The notes: generated by a model from the letters alone, not told the origin. Positions 35,932-46,066 are shown, counted from the stretch's first letter. The stretch is DNA of 64,000 bases from Pirellulaceae bacterium (GCA_029243025.1 JAQWSU010000018.1:213558-277557); one strand, 5' to 3'. Translations and numbers: made by a program.

Positions 35932-36561
35932 TCACATCCCCTGGGAATCCAACTCAGATCTAAGGTAACTGCCCACAAGCTCAACCGCTTTCTGGTTGGG
36001 CTTAGCAGCCGGAACAATGATGTGAGCCCAACCCTTTGACGGTTCGACATGACGATCATGCATGGGTTTCACTGTTTGGTGCCACTGCTCCGAAATGGAA
36101 TTATCCGATCGACCGCGCTGCTCTCGATCTCGCGACCGCCTTCGTTCATATCGCAGACTTTCTGGGGCCTCCACAAAAATCCTGAGATGGCAGATCTCGC
36201 GAAGTTTTACCTGCGTAAGAAGCAATACTCCCTCAATCAAAATGACAGGTTTTGCGGTCAGCACAACTCCCGACCTATGCCTTGAGTGATTAACAAAATC
36301 ATAGCGAGGAGATTCGACATCACGGCCTAAAATCAATTGCTGCACATGATCGACCAGCAAGTCAGACTCCAATGACTGAGGATCGTCGAAATTAGTCGCT
36401 GCTCGATCCGACTTTGGCAAATGGCTCAGATCACGGTAGTAAGCATCGTGCTGAAGCGTGGTGACAAGTTTCGCACCCAAATATTCTTCCAACTGCCGAC
36501 AAAATATCGTCTTTCCGCTACCACTGCCACCTGCAACTCCAACAATCATCTTGCCAGCCAT
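35932..36561 (-). CDS. Uridine kinase family P-loop kinase
   Basis: A cytosolic P-loop NTPase of 209 residues. Walker A is GGSGSGKT (11-18), followed by the uridine-kinase features TLQHDAYYRDLSHLPKSDRA and NFDDPQSLESDLLVDHV (substrate region), VILIEGVLLL (Walker B-like) and RRRSRDREQRGRSDNSI (lid). This order matches Udk (uridine/cytidine kinase of pyrimidine salvage); a phosphoribulokinase-like role is a less likely alternative. I chose the ATG at 36561, with AGGA seven bases upstream, over the frame start at 36600. It is the last gene of the long minus-strand run from 54.1 kb, but 327 bases after the FG-GAP gene, so probably has its own promoter. Confidence 0.9.
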   Translation of the reverse strand: MAGKMIVGVAGGSGSGKTIFCRQLEEYLGAKLVTTLQHDAYYRDLSHLPKSDRAATNFDDPQSLESDLLVDHVQQLILGRDVESPRYDFVNHSRHRSGVVLTAKPVILIEGVLLLTQVKLREICHLRIFVEAPESLRYERRRSRDREQRGRSDNSISEQWHQTVKPMHDRHVEPSKGWAHIIVPAAKPNQKAVELVGSYLRSELDSQGM

Positions 36562-36888
36562 TGATATTCCTGACGCCAAATGACCTTCAAGTAAAAACAA
36601 CGATTACGCAACAGCGAACAAGTGAAAGCAGCATATCTTTCCAGTCATGACCGCCGATCGGCAATCACCATCGCAATTGGGTCCCCCTGCTGAACGACGA
36701 GGATAGCGTGCGTCTTGTCGTCGAGCTAGCCGTCGCACTGCGTCTTCTTCCGCATGATTCGTTTTCGATTTCCACCTCGAACGGTCGGATCATGATCCGG
36801 GTGATCCGCGGCAAATTCAAACCCGAGAGGAATGGTCAGCTGAGCCTACCCACAATGACCGGGCGACCAGCAAAACATCCAGCAGCCC
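36562..36888. other. Intergenic region between the FG-GAP/dockerin gene and the uridine kinase gene
   Basis: 327 bases; a 69-codon open frame on the plus strand has no domain or ribosome site. No terminator-like hairpin with T-tract found after the FG-GAP gene. I see nothing else in it. Confidence 0.4.
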
Positions 36889-39783
36889 CTAAAATTCGCA
36901 AAAAGCTAAATCGATGATATCGCGAAGAGGACGAGCCGTGGTTTGATCGATTACTGCCCGAAATTTGTCACGTTGCGAATCGAACGTGTTGTCATCCACG
37001 AACAGGACTTCCGTGGCCTTTCGCTCGATTACCACCTGGGGAGTCACCGTCTTGACCTCTTTCTCGCGTGGTGAGGTGGCAACGCGGGCAGTCAAGGCAG
37101 CAGCCACATCCATTTTGATGGCAATGGCGGGCGCAGGAACAGCAGCCGTGTAGCCTCCGTTTTGGAACGCCACGACGAGATCGCTGGAGGTGAAATCACC
37201 ATCGCAATTCCAATCGCCATCGCCCCACTCAGCATTATTTTTAAGCTCGTCCTCATATTTACCGCGTTGAAATACTTGAATAAAGTCCGCCGAGTTGAAC
37301 AATCCATCGAGATTCGAATCACCAAACTCGGTATTCAGAATATTCGTTATCAATTCATTCATGTCGGATCGATTAACTACTCCATCACCGGTCAAGTCGA
37401 ATGAATCATCCAGGGAGTCAGCGATAATTTCTGCGCACAACAGATTGATGTCGCTCTCATCGACCACTCGATCTTGGTTGAAATCCCCACGAGGAAATCC
37501 ACCCTCGCCATCTCGATTACTATACCAACTCACCTTATCGAGAACGCTTGACGTGGCGAGCACGTCCGGTCTTCCATCGGCATTTAGATCGGCAGCCAGA
37601 ACAGATGTCGCACCGGTCAAACTGTCGTCGATAATTTGAAGATCGCCAAACAATCGTCCACTGTCGACGTTTTCGTACCAGCCAACCACATCGGCTAAGA
37701 TGGCACCAACCAACACATCGATGTCACCGTCATCGTCAAAATCGGCCACATCAAGAAAGAAAGCACCATCCAAGTCATCTGAGATCAACCGGGCTTCACT
37801 AAAGTCACCGCGGCCGTCCAGATTTTCATACCAAACAACTCGATCATCGCCTCCCTCGGTCGTGACAACATCAAGGTCACCATCGCTGTCCAGATCGGAA
37901 GCAAGGATTGATGTGGGAACACTACCGTCAGCCAGTGAAGCAATCAACAACTCACTACTGAAATCGCCAGCACCATCAAGATTTTCATACCAAGCGAATG
38001 TGAAGCCATCATAGCCATTGGCCATTACATCGAGGTCCCCATCCCCATCGATGTCAGCCGCACGCACGATGGACGGGCCCAACTGACTGTCGGAGATCAG
38101 CCTGGCTTTACCAAACGTCCCCAAAGCATCAACATTTTCATACCAGCTGATCGTGTTGTCGTATCTTGAGGTCGTCAAGAGATCGATATCGTCGTCACCA
38201 TCAAGATCCGCAGCAAACAGATCTTCAGGCGCCCTCCCAGCCCGCCCAACAAGGCGTTGGGGGCCGAAGCGACCCCCTCCATCCAGATTCTCATACCAGG
38301 CAATTTTGTTGTCGAAGTAGGATGCAGAAGCAACATCAATGTCACCGTCTCCATCGAAGTCGGCTCCCACCACTGACTCGGTACCATTGGTTCGATCAGA
38401 AATCAGCTGAGGCTCACCAAATTTGCCTCGACCAAGATTTTCAGACCATAGCACAGAATCATTTGAAAATGCCGCCGTTAAGACATCCTCGTCACCATCC
38501 CCATCGAGATCCGCCACGTTGACCAATTGGGCTCCCGGTGCGCCGACGGCGGCCAGTACTTGCTGGGGACCAAACTGGCCATTCCCATCCAAGTTTTTGT
38601 AGAGGGCGATTTTATTGTCAAATCGCGAGGTGGAAAAAAGATCTAAATCTTTATCGTTATCGACATCCGCGAGAAAAACCGATGAAGCTCCATCCGCCGA
38701 ACGATTAATCGTCATGGGTGCGCCGAAGATCCCTACTCCGATGTTGCGGTACCAAGTGACGCTGTCTCCGATGCGTCCCGCGGTGACAACATCTTGTTTG
38801 CCGTCACCATCCACATCATCAACGAAGAGTTGATTTGGGGCCCCCTCCTCCAAAGAAATAATTCGCTCGGGGCCAAATTCACCCCCATCGTTTGCCAACC
38901 AGGAAACGACATTGTCTTCGCGTGAAGTCGAAGCAATATCAGGGTCGCCGTCACCGTCAATATCGGTGACAACGATCGACGTAATAAAGTCGGCCGTCAG
39001 GATCGTTTTGCGTTCGAAATCCGTTCCGTCGCCCAAATTCTCGAAGACAACAATTTCGCCCAAGGCGGTGATTTGGCCCAGATCATCTCGCTCGCCCACC
39101 GAACCGGCAATCACATCGATGTCATCGTCGCCATCCAAATCCGCCGCCACGACGGTGGTTGCCCCTAATTCCGTGTCAGAAATAACCCGTTGCTCACCAA
39201 AGCCACCCTTGCCATCCAAATTGGGATACCAAGCCACTTTGTTATCGCCACGCGACGCCGACAAGACATCCAGATCGCCATCATTATCCAGGTCGGCTGC
39301 AAATACTGAGTCGCCTCCAGCGATCTCGGCCGAAATCACTTTTTGCTCAGAAAATGTGCCAAGACCGTCGGTGTTTTCATACCAAGATACATCGGCATCG
39401 TAATCGTCGGCCGAAGCGGACAGAATGTCCAAGTCGCCATCTCCATCGATGTCAGCCACATTGACTGCCGCAGCCCCGAAGCTGAAATCAGTGATCACCT
39501 GCGGTTTTCCATAAGTCCCTTCACCGTCAAGATTCTCGTACCAAGTAATTTTGTTGTCGATGTAACTCGCAACCACAATGTCGGCGTCCGTATCTCCATC
39601 AAAATCCGCCGCGACCAATGATTTAGGATAGACGGCATCCGCTTCCACGATTGGTACTTCAGCTGTAAATGTCACCGCCAAAACGCGCCGATCCTCAAGC
39701 TGCTCGAAGTCAAACAATCGAGATGATTTCGCCCAACGCCGACGACCTGGGGATTGATTCGCGACGATATTTTTAGCTGCCAT
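36889..39783 (-). CDS. Secreted/surface FG-GAP (VCBS) 14-repeat protein with dockerin-like C-terminus and LEPR-XLL-type N-terminus
   Basis: A 964-residue exported protein. The start (RRRWAKSSRLFDFEQLEDRR, then VLAV) is the planctomycete LEPR-XLL-like signal found on giant surface proteins. It is followed by 14 FG-GAP/VCBS units of about 50 residues, each with a calcium-loop motif (DxDGDxDxD, from DFDGDTDAD to DLNADGRPD) and usually WYENLDG. Fourteen units would build two seven-bladed propellers. Next come four dockerin-type loops (GDFNQDRVVDESDINLL, LTGDGVVNRSDMNELI, GDSNLDGLFNSADFIQVF, GDWNCDGDFTSSDLVVAF) and a ~90-residue tail of unknown fold. Role: probably calcium-stabilised surface adhesion or polymer binding. 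Repetitive DNA creates long antisense open frames that are not genes. Confidence 0.93.
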   Translation of the reverse strand: MAAKNIVANQSPGRRRWAKSSRLFDFEQLEDRRVLAVTFTAEVPIVEADAVYPKSLVAADFDGDTDADIVVASYIDNKITWYENLDGEGTYGKPQVITDFSFGAAAVNVADIDGDGDLDILSASADDYDADVSWYENTDGLGTFSEQKVISAEIAGGDSVFAADLDNDGDLDVLSASRGDNKVAWYPNLDGKGGFGEQRVISDTELGATTVVAADLDGDDDIDVIAGSVGERDDLGQITALGEIVVFENLGDGTDFERKTILTADFITSIVVTDIDGDGDPDIASTSREDNVVSWLANDGGEFGPERIISLEEGAPNQLFVDDVDGDGKQDVVTAGRIGDSVTWYRNIGVGIFGAPMTINRSADGASSVFLADVDNDKDLDLFSTSRFDNKIALYKNLDGNGQFGPQQVLAAVGAPGAQLVNVADLDGDGDEDVLTAAFSNDSVLWSENLGRGKFGEPQLISDRTNGTESVVGADFDGDGDIDVASASYFDNKIAWYENLDGGGRFGPQRLVGRAGRAPEDLFAADLDGDDDIDLLTTSRYDNTISWYENVDALGTFGKARLISDSQLGPSIVRAADIDGDGDLDVMANGYDGFTFAWYENLDGAGDFSSELLIASLADGSVPTSILASDLDSDGDLDVVTTEGGDDRVVWYENLDGRGDFSEARLISDDLDGAFFLDVADFDDDGDIDVLVGAILADVVGWYENVDSGRLFGDLQIIDDSLTGATSVLAADLNADGRPDVLATSSVLDKVSWYSNRDGEGGFPRGDFNQDRVVDESDINLLCAEIIADSLDDSFDLTGDGVVNRSDMNELITNILNTEFGDSNLDGLFNSADFIQVFQRGKYEDELKNNAEWGDGDWNCDGDFTSSDLVVAFQNGGYTAAVPAPAIAIKMDVAAALTARVATSPREKEVKTVTPQVVIERKATEVLFVDDNTFDSQRDKFRAVIDQTTARPLRDIIDLAFCEF

Positions 39784-40033
39784 GCACCCGGTCTCCAGAT
39801 CAAATTACCGCGGAATCGCTCACGAAGCCAAAGAAAGACAGAAGCCCACCTATTATTGCACGATAACACAAGCCTAGATTGGTATCCACATTCCGCCTCC
39901 CGATTCCAAACTCTTGTCAGATTCCCATCGCGACGAACGATTCCGATCCATGAAATAGACAACATTCGTTAGCCTGTTTCAGATTCGAAGCCATCAAAAT
40001 TACTTGATGGTTAACTGGATGAAATCCGCCGAA

Positions 40034-42355
40034 TTAGTGAACCTGTGAATCTTTTTTTGCTGGAAAACAAACGAGCATGGCAGGCAAGAAAAGCAGGTCC
40101 CCCACCAAGGCCGCTGCAATCGTCGCACAAGCCATGCCAGCAAACATGCGATGATCGGGTAATTCGCTGGTCAAGGCGGTACCAAATCCGAGAACCAAAA
40201 TCACCGTGGTCGTGACCATCGCCGTTCCAACACCGAGATAGGTGCTTCGAATGGAATCAGCCAGCGAGCTCTCTTCTGACTTTTCGAAGCGAGTCAAGAA
40301 ATGGATCGTATCGTCAACGGCGATTCCCAAGCAAACAGTGAAAGCACACACACTGGCAAAATCCAAGGCACCACCCATCATGACGAGCACGGTCCCGGTG
40401 AATACGAGCGGAAACACATTAGGAATGATGGATATCAAGCCAATTCGCAACGATCGGTAAACAAGCGTAATCACCACAAAAATCACCACGGAAGCAACGC
40501 CCAAACTCTTCGCCAAATCGACAACAACCTGATAGAGATCACGACTTCGTCTTACCGATTCTCCACTCAACTCGATTTGGAATCCAGGATAGGCCGAGTT
40601 AACGGATGCAAATTGAGATTCGATCTTGCGGAACACAGGTTCGTATTTTGCGATACCGTCATCGCGAATCCGAAATGTGATAATCGTTTGGCGCAATTCA
40701 TCATTGACGAACAGTGCCTTGAGGGGCGGCGGCAAGAGTTCAAGGAACGACATTTTTGTTGACAAATCACCGTCGTCTGTCGGAAAGGTCGCCAACAAGT
40801 CGCAAATCGACAGCGGATGTTTCAACAACGGCTGACGATCAATCAGCGTTTGAACGCTTTCCACCAGATGAAAGATCCGAGGGTCATCGGCCTGAACATC
40901 ATCGGGCCAGGTAATGACAACTTGCGACGTATCGATTCCGCCCATCGCATCATCGCAATGAGCGAGCGCTGCATACATCTCGCTATCATTGGGAAGAGAA
41001 TTCTTGGTAACATTATCAGGACGCAAGGTCAGCGAAATTGCCCCGAACCCAATAGTCAGCAGAACAGCGAGTGCGGTCACGATACGAGGATGCCGCATCG
41101 TCCAGTTCACAAACCCCAGACTTCCACGCAACTGATGACTGATCAGATCGTTGGCGTGGCCGACGTGAACATGACGGCCAATCACGGTACAGCTGAGCAG
41201 AGGGATCAGGGTGACAACAGCACAAAAGGAGACAACAACACCAATCGCACAAGCTTCACCGAAATCTCGAATAAACTCGGCACTTGCCACCATCAACGAA
41301 CCAAATCCGATACAAGTAGTCAAGGATGTCAAAGCACAAGCCATCCCCACTCGAAGGATCGCTTCCCTGGCAGATTTCGCTTGCGACAGACCTCGCGTAC
41401 GACATTCACGAATATGCATCATCAGATGGACGCCATCGGTGAGTCCAATCATGCTAACGAGAACCGGCAAAATCACATTGGTCAGGGTATTCGTCGAATG
41501 CCCCAGCAAATTAAGCAATCCGATCGACCAAAAGATACCGGCCGCCGGTGCGCTTGCCACGATCAACACAGCACTCACGCCGCGAAACAAGAAAATCGTG
41601 ACGACCAGCGCTAGCAAATAGCCGATGACCTGAAACTTCATTTGGCTTCGATGCAAAGCGTCATTTTGGGCGACAAACAAAGGTACGTCGCCGGTGATTT
41701 TCACACCCATGCCATCGATTCCCGATTCGTCCAACGAACCTCGGGCCGCCACCAGAATAGCTTCCGTACAGTCAGCGTCACTTTCGACATTCAACCAATC
41801 GAACACGATTGGCATCAACATTGTTTGCCCATCTGCCGAGATGAGTTGTCCAACAGCTAAGGGATGTTCGAGCACACGACGTCGTGTATCGACATACCGA
41901 TCTTGCGAGCTTCCTGACGGCGGAATCAATGGCTCTGTGACACCGAACATGTTGGTAATCGGAAGCCGCTCCAACCAAATCACAGAAGCGACCGCGGGCA
42001 GATCTTCGACAGCAGTGACCATCTTCCGCAACGCATCAATCGTTGAAGGGCGAAAGAAATCTTCTGACTCAACAACCAACAATGCTTGCGATTTCGGAGA
42101 TTCGTCATCGTCGGATTGATTCGCCTCTTGGCGATCAGCTTTGAGCTGGCTTGTCGAGTCCGAATCGCGAGGACTCTGTTGTTCCTGCTGACGCTGAGCT
42201 CTAGCCCGGAGAGGCGACGGCGTTTCACGCAGATGCCCCCAGGTCGCTAACGCCGTCATCACAACGACAAAAAGTGTAACGACCCAACGGTGTCGCAAGA
42301 AAAGATTTGCATACAGATCCAACAGCACAGCCCACCCTCTGATTCCATCTTCCAA
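40034..42355 (-). CDS. RND/MMPL-family exporter (HAE3-like)
   Basis: A 773-residue inner-membrane proton-driven exporter with the classic duplicated layout: helix 1 (WVVTLFVVVMTALATWGH), a periplasmic domain, five helices at about 235-400, a second loop, and helices 8-12 to the end. Relay acids are in MIGLTDGVHLM (helix 4) and CLGIAVDDTIHFLTRFE (helix 10), as in MMPL/HAE3 exporters for lipids, hopanoids or hydrophobic compounds. A charged Gln/Ser-rich loop (about 50-85) is low-complexity. The frame opens with TTG at 42355, five bases after the stop of the copper-monooxygenase gene; a GTG at 42328 is the other candidate. The tight spacing says it is cotranscribed and perhaps functionally linked with that enzyme. 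Confidence 0.9.
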   Translation of the reverse strand: MEDGIRGWAVLLDLYANLFLRHRWVVTLFVVVMTALATWGHLRETPSPLRARAQRQQEQQSPRDSDSTSQLKADRQEANQSDDDESPKSQALLVVESEDFFRPSTIDALRKMVTAVEDLPAVASVIWLERLPITNMFGVTEPLIPPSGSSQDRYVDTRRRVLEHPLAVGQLISADGQTMLMPIVFDWLNVESDADCTEAILVAARGSLDESGIDGMGVKITGDVPLFVAQNDALHRSQMKFQVIGYLLALVVTIFLFRGVSAVLIVASAPAAGIFWSIGLLNLLGHSTNTLTNVILPVLVSMIGLTDGVHLMMHIRECRTRGLSQAKSAREAILRVGMACALTSLTTCIGFGSLMVASAEFIRDFGEACAIGVVVSFCAVVTLIPLLSCTVIGRHVHVGHANDLISHQLRGSLGFVNWTMRHPRIVTALAVLLTIGFGAISLTLRPDNVTKNSLPNDSEMYAALAHCDDAMGGIDTSQVVITWPDDVQADDPRIFHLVESVQTLIDRQPLLKHPLSICDLLATFPTDDGDLSTKMSFLELLPPPLKALFVNDELRQTIITFRIRDDGIAKYEPVFRKIESQFASVNSAYPGFQIELSGESVRRSRDLYQVVVDLAKSLGVASVVIFVVITLVYRSLRIGLISIIPNVFPLVFTGTVLVMMGGALDFASVCAFTVCLGIAVDDTIHFLTRFEKSEESSLADSIRSTYLGVGTAMVTTTVILVLGFGTALTSELPDHRMFAGMACATIAAALVGDLLFLPAMLVCFPAKKDSQVH

Positions 42356-42360
42356 CTAAA

Positions 42361-44328
42361 TTACTGGCTGTTTGTTTTGCGAGTCCGAAACGCTTGCTTT
42401 CGTGCCTCTTCGAAAGAAATTCGCTCGTCGCCATCTTGATCAAATTTTGCAAAAGCAAAAACGGCGAATGCCTTGGGAACCTCTCGCCGAGTCACCAGCC
42501 CATCTCGGTTCGAATCCCATCGTTTCATCATTCGTTCGGCTGCCTTGACCGACTCCGAGTATTTTTCGTTCGCTGGCGAATCATCCTCTACCGACTTTGC
42601 AGAACTCGGTTGATGAGGAATTGCAATCCCGAAATAAGCAACGACCATCTCCTGCCACGTCTGGTCTCCCCAACGAACAGACACCGTCGGGTCGGGGTTA
42701 GTAAGATTGTCTTCTGAATTGTCAAACTCAGCGATGCACTCGACCGTCATGCCCTTCTCAAGAGAAATCGGCGATGTTAATTGATACGAATGCTGCCAAT
42801 TGAAATCGTAATTCGGGACGTCCAATAAAGTCTCCGTATCGGAATCATCTGCCGGATGTAAGACAAACTTGAAGGACTTTCCGCGTAAGTGCATGTGAGG
42901 TGCAATCGCCAACAACTTCGCATCGTTGGGTACTTGGTTGAGCCAGGCTCGGGCTTTGAAGTCGGCAGCGCCAGCTGGAATCTCAAATTCTCGATTCATC
43001 GCGATCAACGTTAACACTTGCTCTTTAATACTTTCCGGTTCCGCATAGATCAGCCCCACCTTCGTCAGATCCTCCTGCTCGATTCCAATCGGTGTGTAGT
43101 GCATCTGAAAGACGAACTTCGACCCTGCCGGCACCAACACGCCTTGCCCCGCGGGCAAGACCATCGTCGATTGCCCCGGAACGTAAGCTGTCAACCAAGC
43201 CATCTGCTTGCGGCTGGGTTGTCCTGGCGGGCGAATGAAAACAATCGCGTGATGGACAACCGATCGATTTCCAGGAATAACCTCGGCTGCGGAAATCCAT
43301 TTATCCTCTTTGAACTTGGGATCTACCACAAAGTACTGATACTCAACCGTATTTTCTGCGGCGACTTGAAACGGAGTGGAACTCATTCCAAACACTTCGT
43401 CCGGGGCGCGCGGCAAGTGCCACCCCGGGGTGAATTTTGCTGGCTCCAGTAGTGACCCGCCCTCTCCTTCAGGAGCGCCTGCGGCCACCCAATCATCAAT
43501 CTGTTGTTTTACTTCGTCGCTTAAAATTCGAGCGTTGAGAAAATCGCCATGAGCAGGATTCGCGTGCCATGGAGGCATTCGTTGCTCGCGTACTACCTCT
43601 GTAATCGTTTCAGCCCAGGCAGAGACATCCTCATAATTCGTCAGCGTGAAGGGAGCAATCTCGCCATCACGGTGACACTCAATACAGTTCTCCTGCATGA
43701 TTTTCGCGATTTGATTTCGGTACGTCACCTCGGTTTTGCCTGTGTTTTCGACAGACGGTTCACGCACACGCCCGATGTAGCATCCCACCGACTCCACCTT
43801 CGGTTCTTCGATTGCGCGTCCTGCCAACAGAGCATCGATCGCATCTTTCAGCTGATGTTCGGTCGGCTCTTCCCGCAGATAGCCGACTCCAAACTGATTG
43901 TCGATCCGACCCCAGTAACGCAACACTCGCCTTTCGTCCAATACAAATACCTCGGGCGTGCGTTTCGCTCGCAGCTGGTCAGCAATGCGATTTCCCGGGT
44001 CCTTCAGCATCGGAAAATTGATGTCATGTTTACGCGCGAAGGCTGCAATCTCGCTAAGGGAATCCTGCGTGTTCGAATTCACCCCCACAAAGACGACACC
44101 CTGATCGGCATACTGATCCTGCAATCGCTGCAGTCGCGGGCCATACAACTTGGCCAGGGGGCATTCGGTTCCCAAGAACGCCAACACAACAATCGGCTGA
44201 TCCTTAAAGTCCGAGAGCGTGTGTTTTTTGCCACGAAAATCATCGAGAGCAAAATCTGAAACCGTTTCTCCAACGGGAATCGCCTGGTTGGCCGACACGA
44301 GCAAGGCGAGCGTAAACAAAAAATTCAT
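42361..44328 (-). CDS. Exported redoxin / c-type haem / copper monooxygenase (PHM-like) / EF-hand fusion protein
   Basis: A 655-residue exported protein (signal MNFLFTLALLVSANQA). Domains: a thioredoxin-fold AhpC/TSA-type redoxin (about 18-170) with a single Cys in GTECPLAKLY; a haem-binding CIECH (215-219); a two-lobed copper type II monooxygenase region (about 320-590) with every ligand of the peptidylglycine/dopamine monooxygenase site: His359-His360 (VVHHAI), His410 (QMHYTP), His478 and His480 (PHMHLRG) and Met561 (WQEMVVAY); and two EF-hands (WDSNRDGLVTRREV, FDQDGDERISFEEA). It likely hydroxylates a C-H bond using copper and O2, with the haem and redoxin part as electron input; the substrate is unknown. 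Start at 44328 fits the signal peptide; the ribosome site is weak. Confidence 0.92.
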   Translation of the reverse strand: MNFLFTLALLVSANQAIPVGETVSDFALDDFRGKKHTLSDFKDQPIVVLAFLGTECPLAKLYGPRLQRLQDQYADQGVVFVGVNSNTQDSLSEIAAFARKHDINFPMLKDPGNRIADQLRAKRTPEVFVLDERRVLRYWGRIDNQFGVGYLREEPTEHQLKDAIDALLAGRAIEEPKVESVGCYIGRVREPSVENTGKTEVTYRNQIAKIMQENCIECHRDGEIAPFTLTNYEDVSAWAETITEVVREQRMPPWHANPAHGDFLNARILSDEVKQQIDDWVAAGAPEGEGGSLLEPAKFTPGWHLPRAPDEVFGMSSTPFQVAAENTVEYQYFVVDPKFKEDKWISAAEVIPGNRSVVHHAIVFIRPPGQPSRKQMAWLTAYVPGQSTMVLPAGQGVLVPAGSKFVFQMHYTPIGIEQEDLTKVGLIYAEPESIKEQVLTLIAMNREFEIPAGAADFKARAWLNQVPNDAKLLAIAPHMHLRGKSFKFVLHPADDSDTETLLDVPNYDFNWQHSYQLTSPISLEKGMTVECIAEFDNSEDNLTNPDPTVSVRWGDQTWQEMVVAYFGIAIPHQPSSAKSVEDDSPANEKYSESVKAAERMMKRWDSNRDGLVTRREVPKAFAVFAFAKFDQDGDERISFEEARKQAFRTRKTNSQ

Positions 44329-44464
44329 AATTTTCACCGAATTTGAGCGAACGATTTGACACGGGAACATTCTAGACGTTACACGCCGGACGTGAAGCGG
44401 CCAGTAGGCTGCCTCGGAAACTCGCGACGGGTGAGTTTCAGTGCAGTTTGCGACCCGATGAAGA

Positions 44465-45946
44465 TTAAGCAATCACTTCTTCAATCACCTGAGCTGTCTT
44501 GACTCCCGTCAATTTTCGATTGAGCCCACCGTAAAAATAGGTCAATTTTTCGTGATCCAGCCCCATCAATTCAAGGATCGTTGCATGGAGATCGCGAATA
44601 TGATGGCGATCTTGGACGGCCTCCATACCAAAATCGTCGGTCGCACCATGTGCGTAGCCACCTTTAACACCGCCTCCGGCCATCCAGTAAAGAAAACCTT
44701 TCGGATTGTGATCACGACCATGGTTGTTTCCCTGGGAAACTGGCTGTCGACCAAATTCCCCGCCCCACACGACAAGTGTTTCTTCCAACAAACCTCGCTG
44801 TTTCAGGTCGGTTAATAAAGCGTCGATCGGCTTATCAATTTCAGGTGCGTGGATCTCGAGATTTTCTTCCATCCCGTTGTGGGCATCCCAGTTCTGTTGC
44901 TGATGTCCTCCTCCGGAATAAATTTGCACGAACCGCGTCCCACGTTCAATCATTCTGCGGCCGATCAGGCATTGCCGACCAAAATGAGCGGGCCCAATCG
45001 ACAATTTGTGCGGGGGTTTAGGATCATAAATACCGTAAGCATTCAAAGTTCGCTGATTCTCTTGGCGCAAATCCATCGCTTCGGGAGCGGTTGTTTGCAG
45101 CTGAAAGGCGAGTTCATAACTGGCAATGCGCGCGGGCAGTTCTGAATAGCCAGGCCGATCTGCTAAGTGCTGGGTATTGAGTTTTTGCAAGGCATCAATG
45201 TGATCTCTTTGCATGCGACGTGTCATTCTTCCGTTGGGGGAAAGATCTTGAATCGGATCCCCCTTGGCTCGAAATCGAGTCCCCTGAAAAGTCGCCGGCA
45301 TGTAGCCGCTGCCCCAGTTTGGCGCACCTGGAATCGGCCCGCCGCGAGGATCAAGCATCACAACGTAAGCGGGCAGATTTTGGTTTTCCGTTCCCAATCC
45401 GTAAGTGACCCAGGACCCCAGGGAGGGTGACCCTTGGATAATTTGTCCGCTGTTCAGTTGCAAAACGGCTGAACCGTGAGCAAACGAATCGGCGTAGAGA
45501 CTATTGATGACGCAAATATCATCCATGTGCTTCGCGATCCCGGGGAATGCGTCCGAGCACCACATGCCTGACTCACCATGCTGTCGAAACTTCCGCCGTG
45601 ATGCGAGTAACCTTTGCTTCTTGATTGAACCACGCCGAATTTCGACATCAATTTCTTCGCCATCCCTTTTCTGCAATTCGGGTTTGTATTCGAAGGTATC
45701 CATCGAAGATGGTCCTCCGTACATAAACAGAAAAATGCACCGCTTCGCTTTCGGAAAATGATGCGGCGGTCGCACGGAAAGTGGATTTTCGTAAGGATTC
45801 GTGACCGATGGCTCGGCTGCGGCGAATCCGGAAAAAAAACCATCGTTTTGCAGCATGGCCGACAACGCGACGCCACCAAATCCTGCCCCAATCTCCCACA
45901 GAAATTGTCGTCGCTGACCCGCACATTTTTCTTGACGAGTCGCCAT
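44465..45946 (-). CDS. DUF1501 family protein, Tat-exported (alkaline phosphatase/sulfatase-like fold)
   Basis: A 493-residue member of the planctomycete DUF1501 family. It has a Tat signal (RRQFLWEIGAGFGGVALSAML), the opening CIFLFMYGGPSSMDTFEYKP, then SPSLGSWVTYGLGTENQNLPAY, and the metal-site-like region VVWGGEFGRQPVSQGNNHGRD with GRDHNPKGF, and closes with ATILELMGLDHEKLTYFYGG. The fold is related to alkaline phosphatase/sulfatases, but activity is unproven. These proteins nearly always pair with a DUF1549/DUF1553 protein, here the next gene upstream (120 bases). ATG 45946 has GGAGG six bases upstream. Confidence 0.95.
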   Translation of the reverse strand: MATRQEKCAGQRRQFLWEIGAGFGGVALSAMLQNDGFFSGFAAAEPSVTNPYENPLSVRPPHHFPKAKRCIFLFMYGGPSSMDTFEYKPELQKRDGEEIDVEIRRGSIKKQRLLASRRKFRQHGESGMWCSDAFPGIAKHMDDICVINSLYADSFAHGSAVLQLNSGQIIQGSPSLGSWVTYGLGTENQNLPAYVVMLDPRGGPIPGAPNWGSGYMPATFQGTRFRAKGDPIQDLSPNGRMTRRMQRDHIDALQKLNTQHLADRPGYSELPARIASYELAFQLQTTAPEAMDLRQENQRTLNAYGIYDPKPPHKLSIGPAHFGRQCLIGRRMIERGTRFVQIYSGGGHQQQNWDAHNGMEENLEIHAPEIDKPIDALLTDLKQRGLLEETLVVWGGEFGRQPVSQGNNHGRDHNPKGFLYWMAGGGVKGGYAHGATDDFGMEAVQDRHHIRDLHATILELMGLDHEKLTYFYGGLNRKLTGVKTAQVIEEVIA

Positions 45947-46066
45947 TTCATTCCTCCGCAATATCAAAGGTCAGATACCCACCAGAATTGATAAACGATT
46001 TCGAAGCACTCCGAGTTCGCTTTTTCCACCATTCAACGCACATCGTTTGTCCGTTCTGTTCTCCTA

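Noticed and set aside
38912-39403. Long plus-strand open frames over the FG-GAP gene
   Set aside because: They arise from the repeated Asp/Gly codons of the opposite strand; composition is Ser/Pro/Arg-rich and no family is recognisable.
40242-41614. Plus-strand open frames within the RND exporter gene
   Set aside because: Antisense shadows of a clear membrane transporter; no hydrophobic or domain structure of their own.
42505-42520. GGTTCGAATCCC resembling a tRNA T arm
   Set aside because: It encodes part of the EF-hand region of the copper-monooxygenase fusion and lacks the other tRNA arms.
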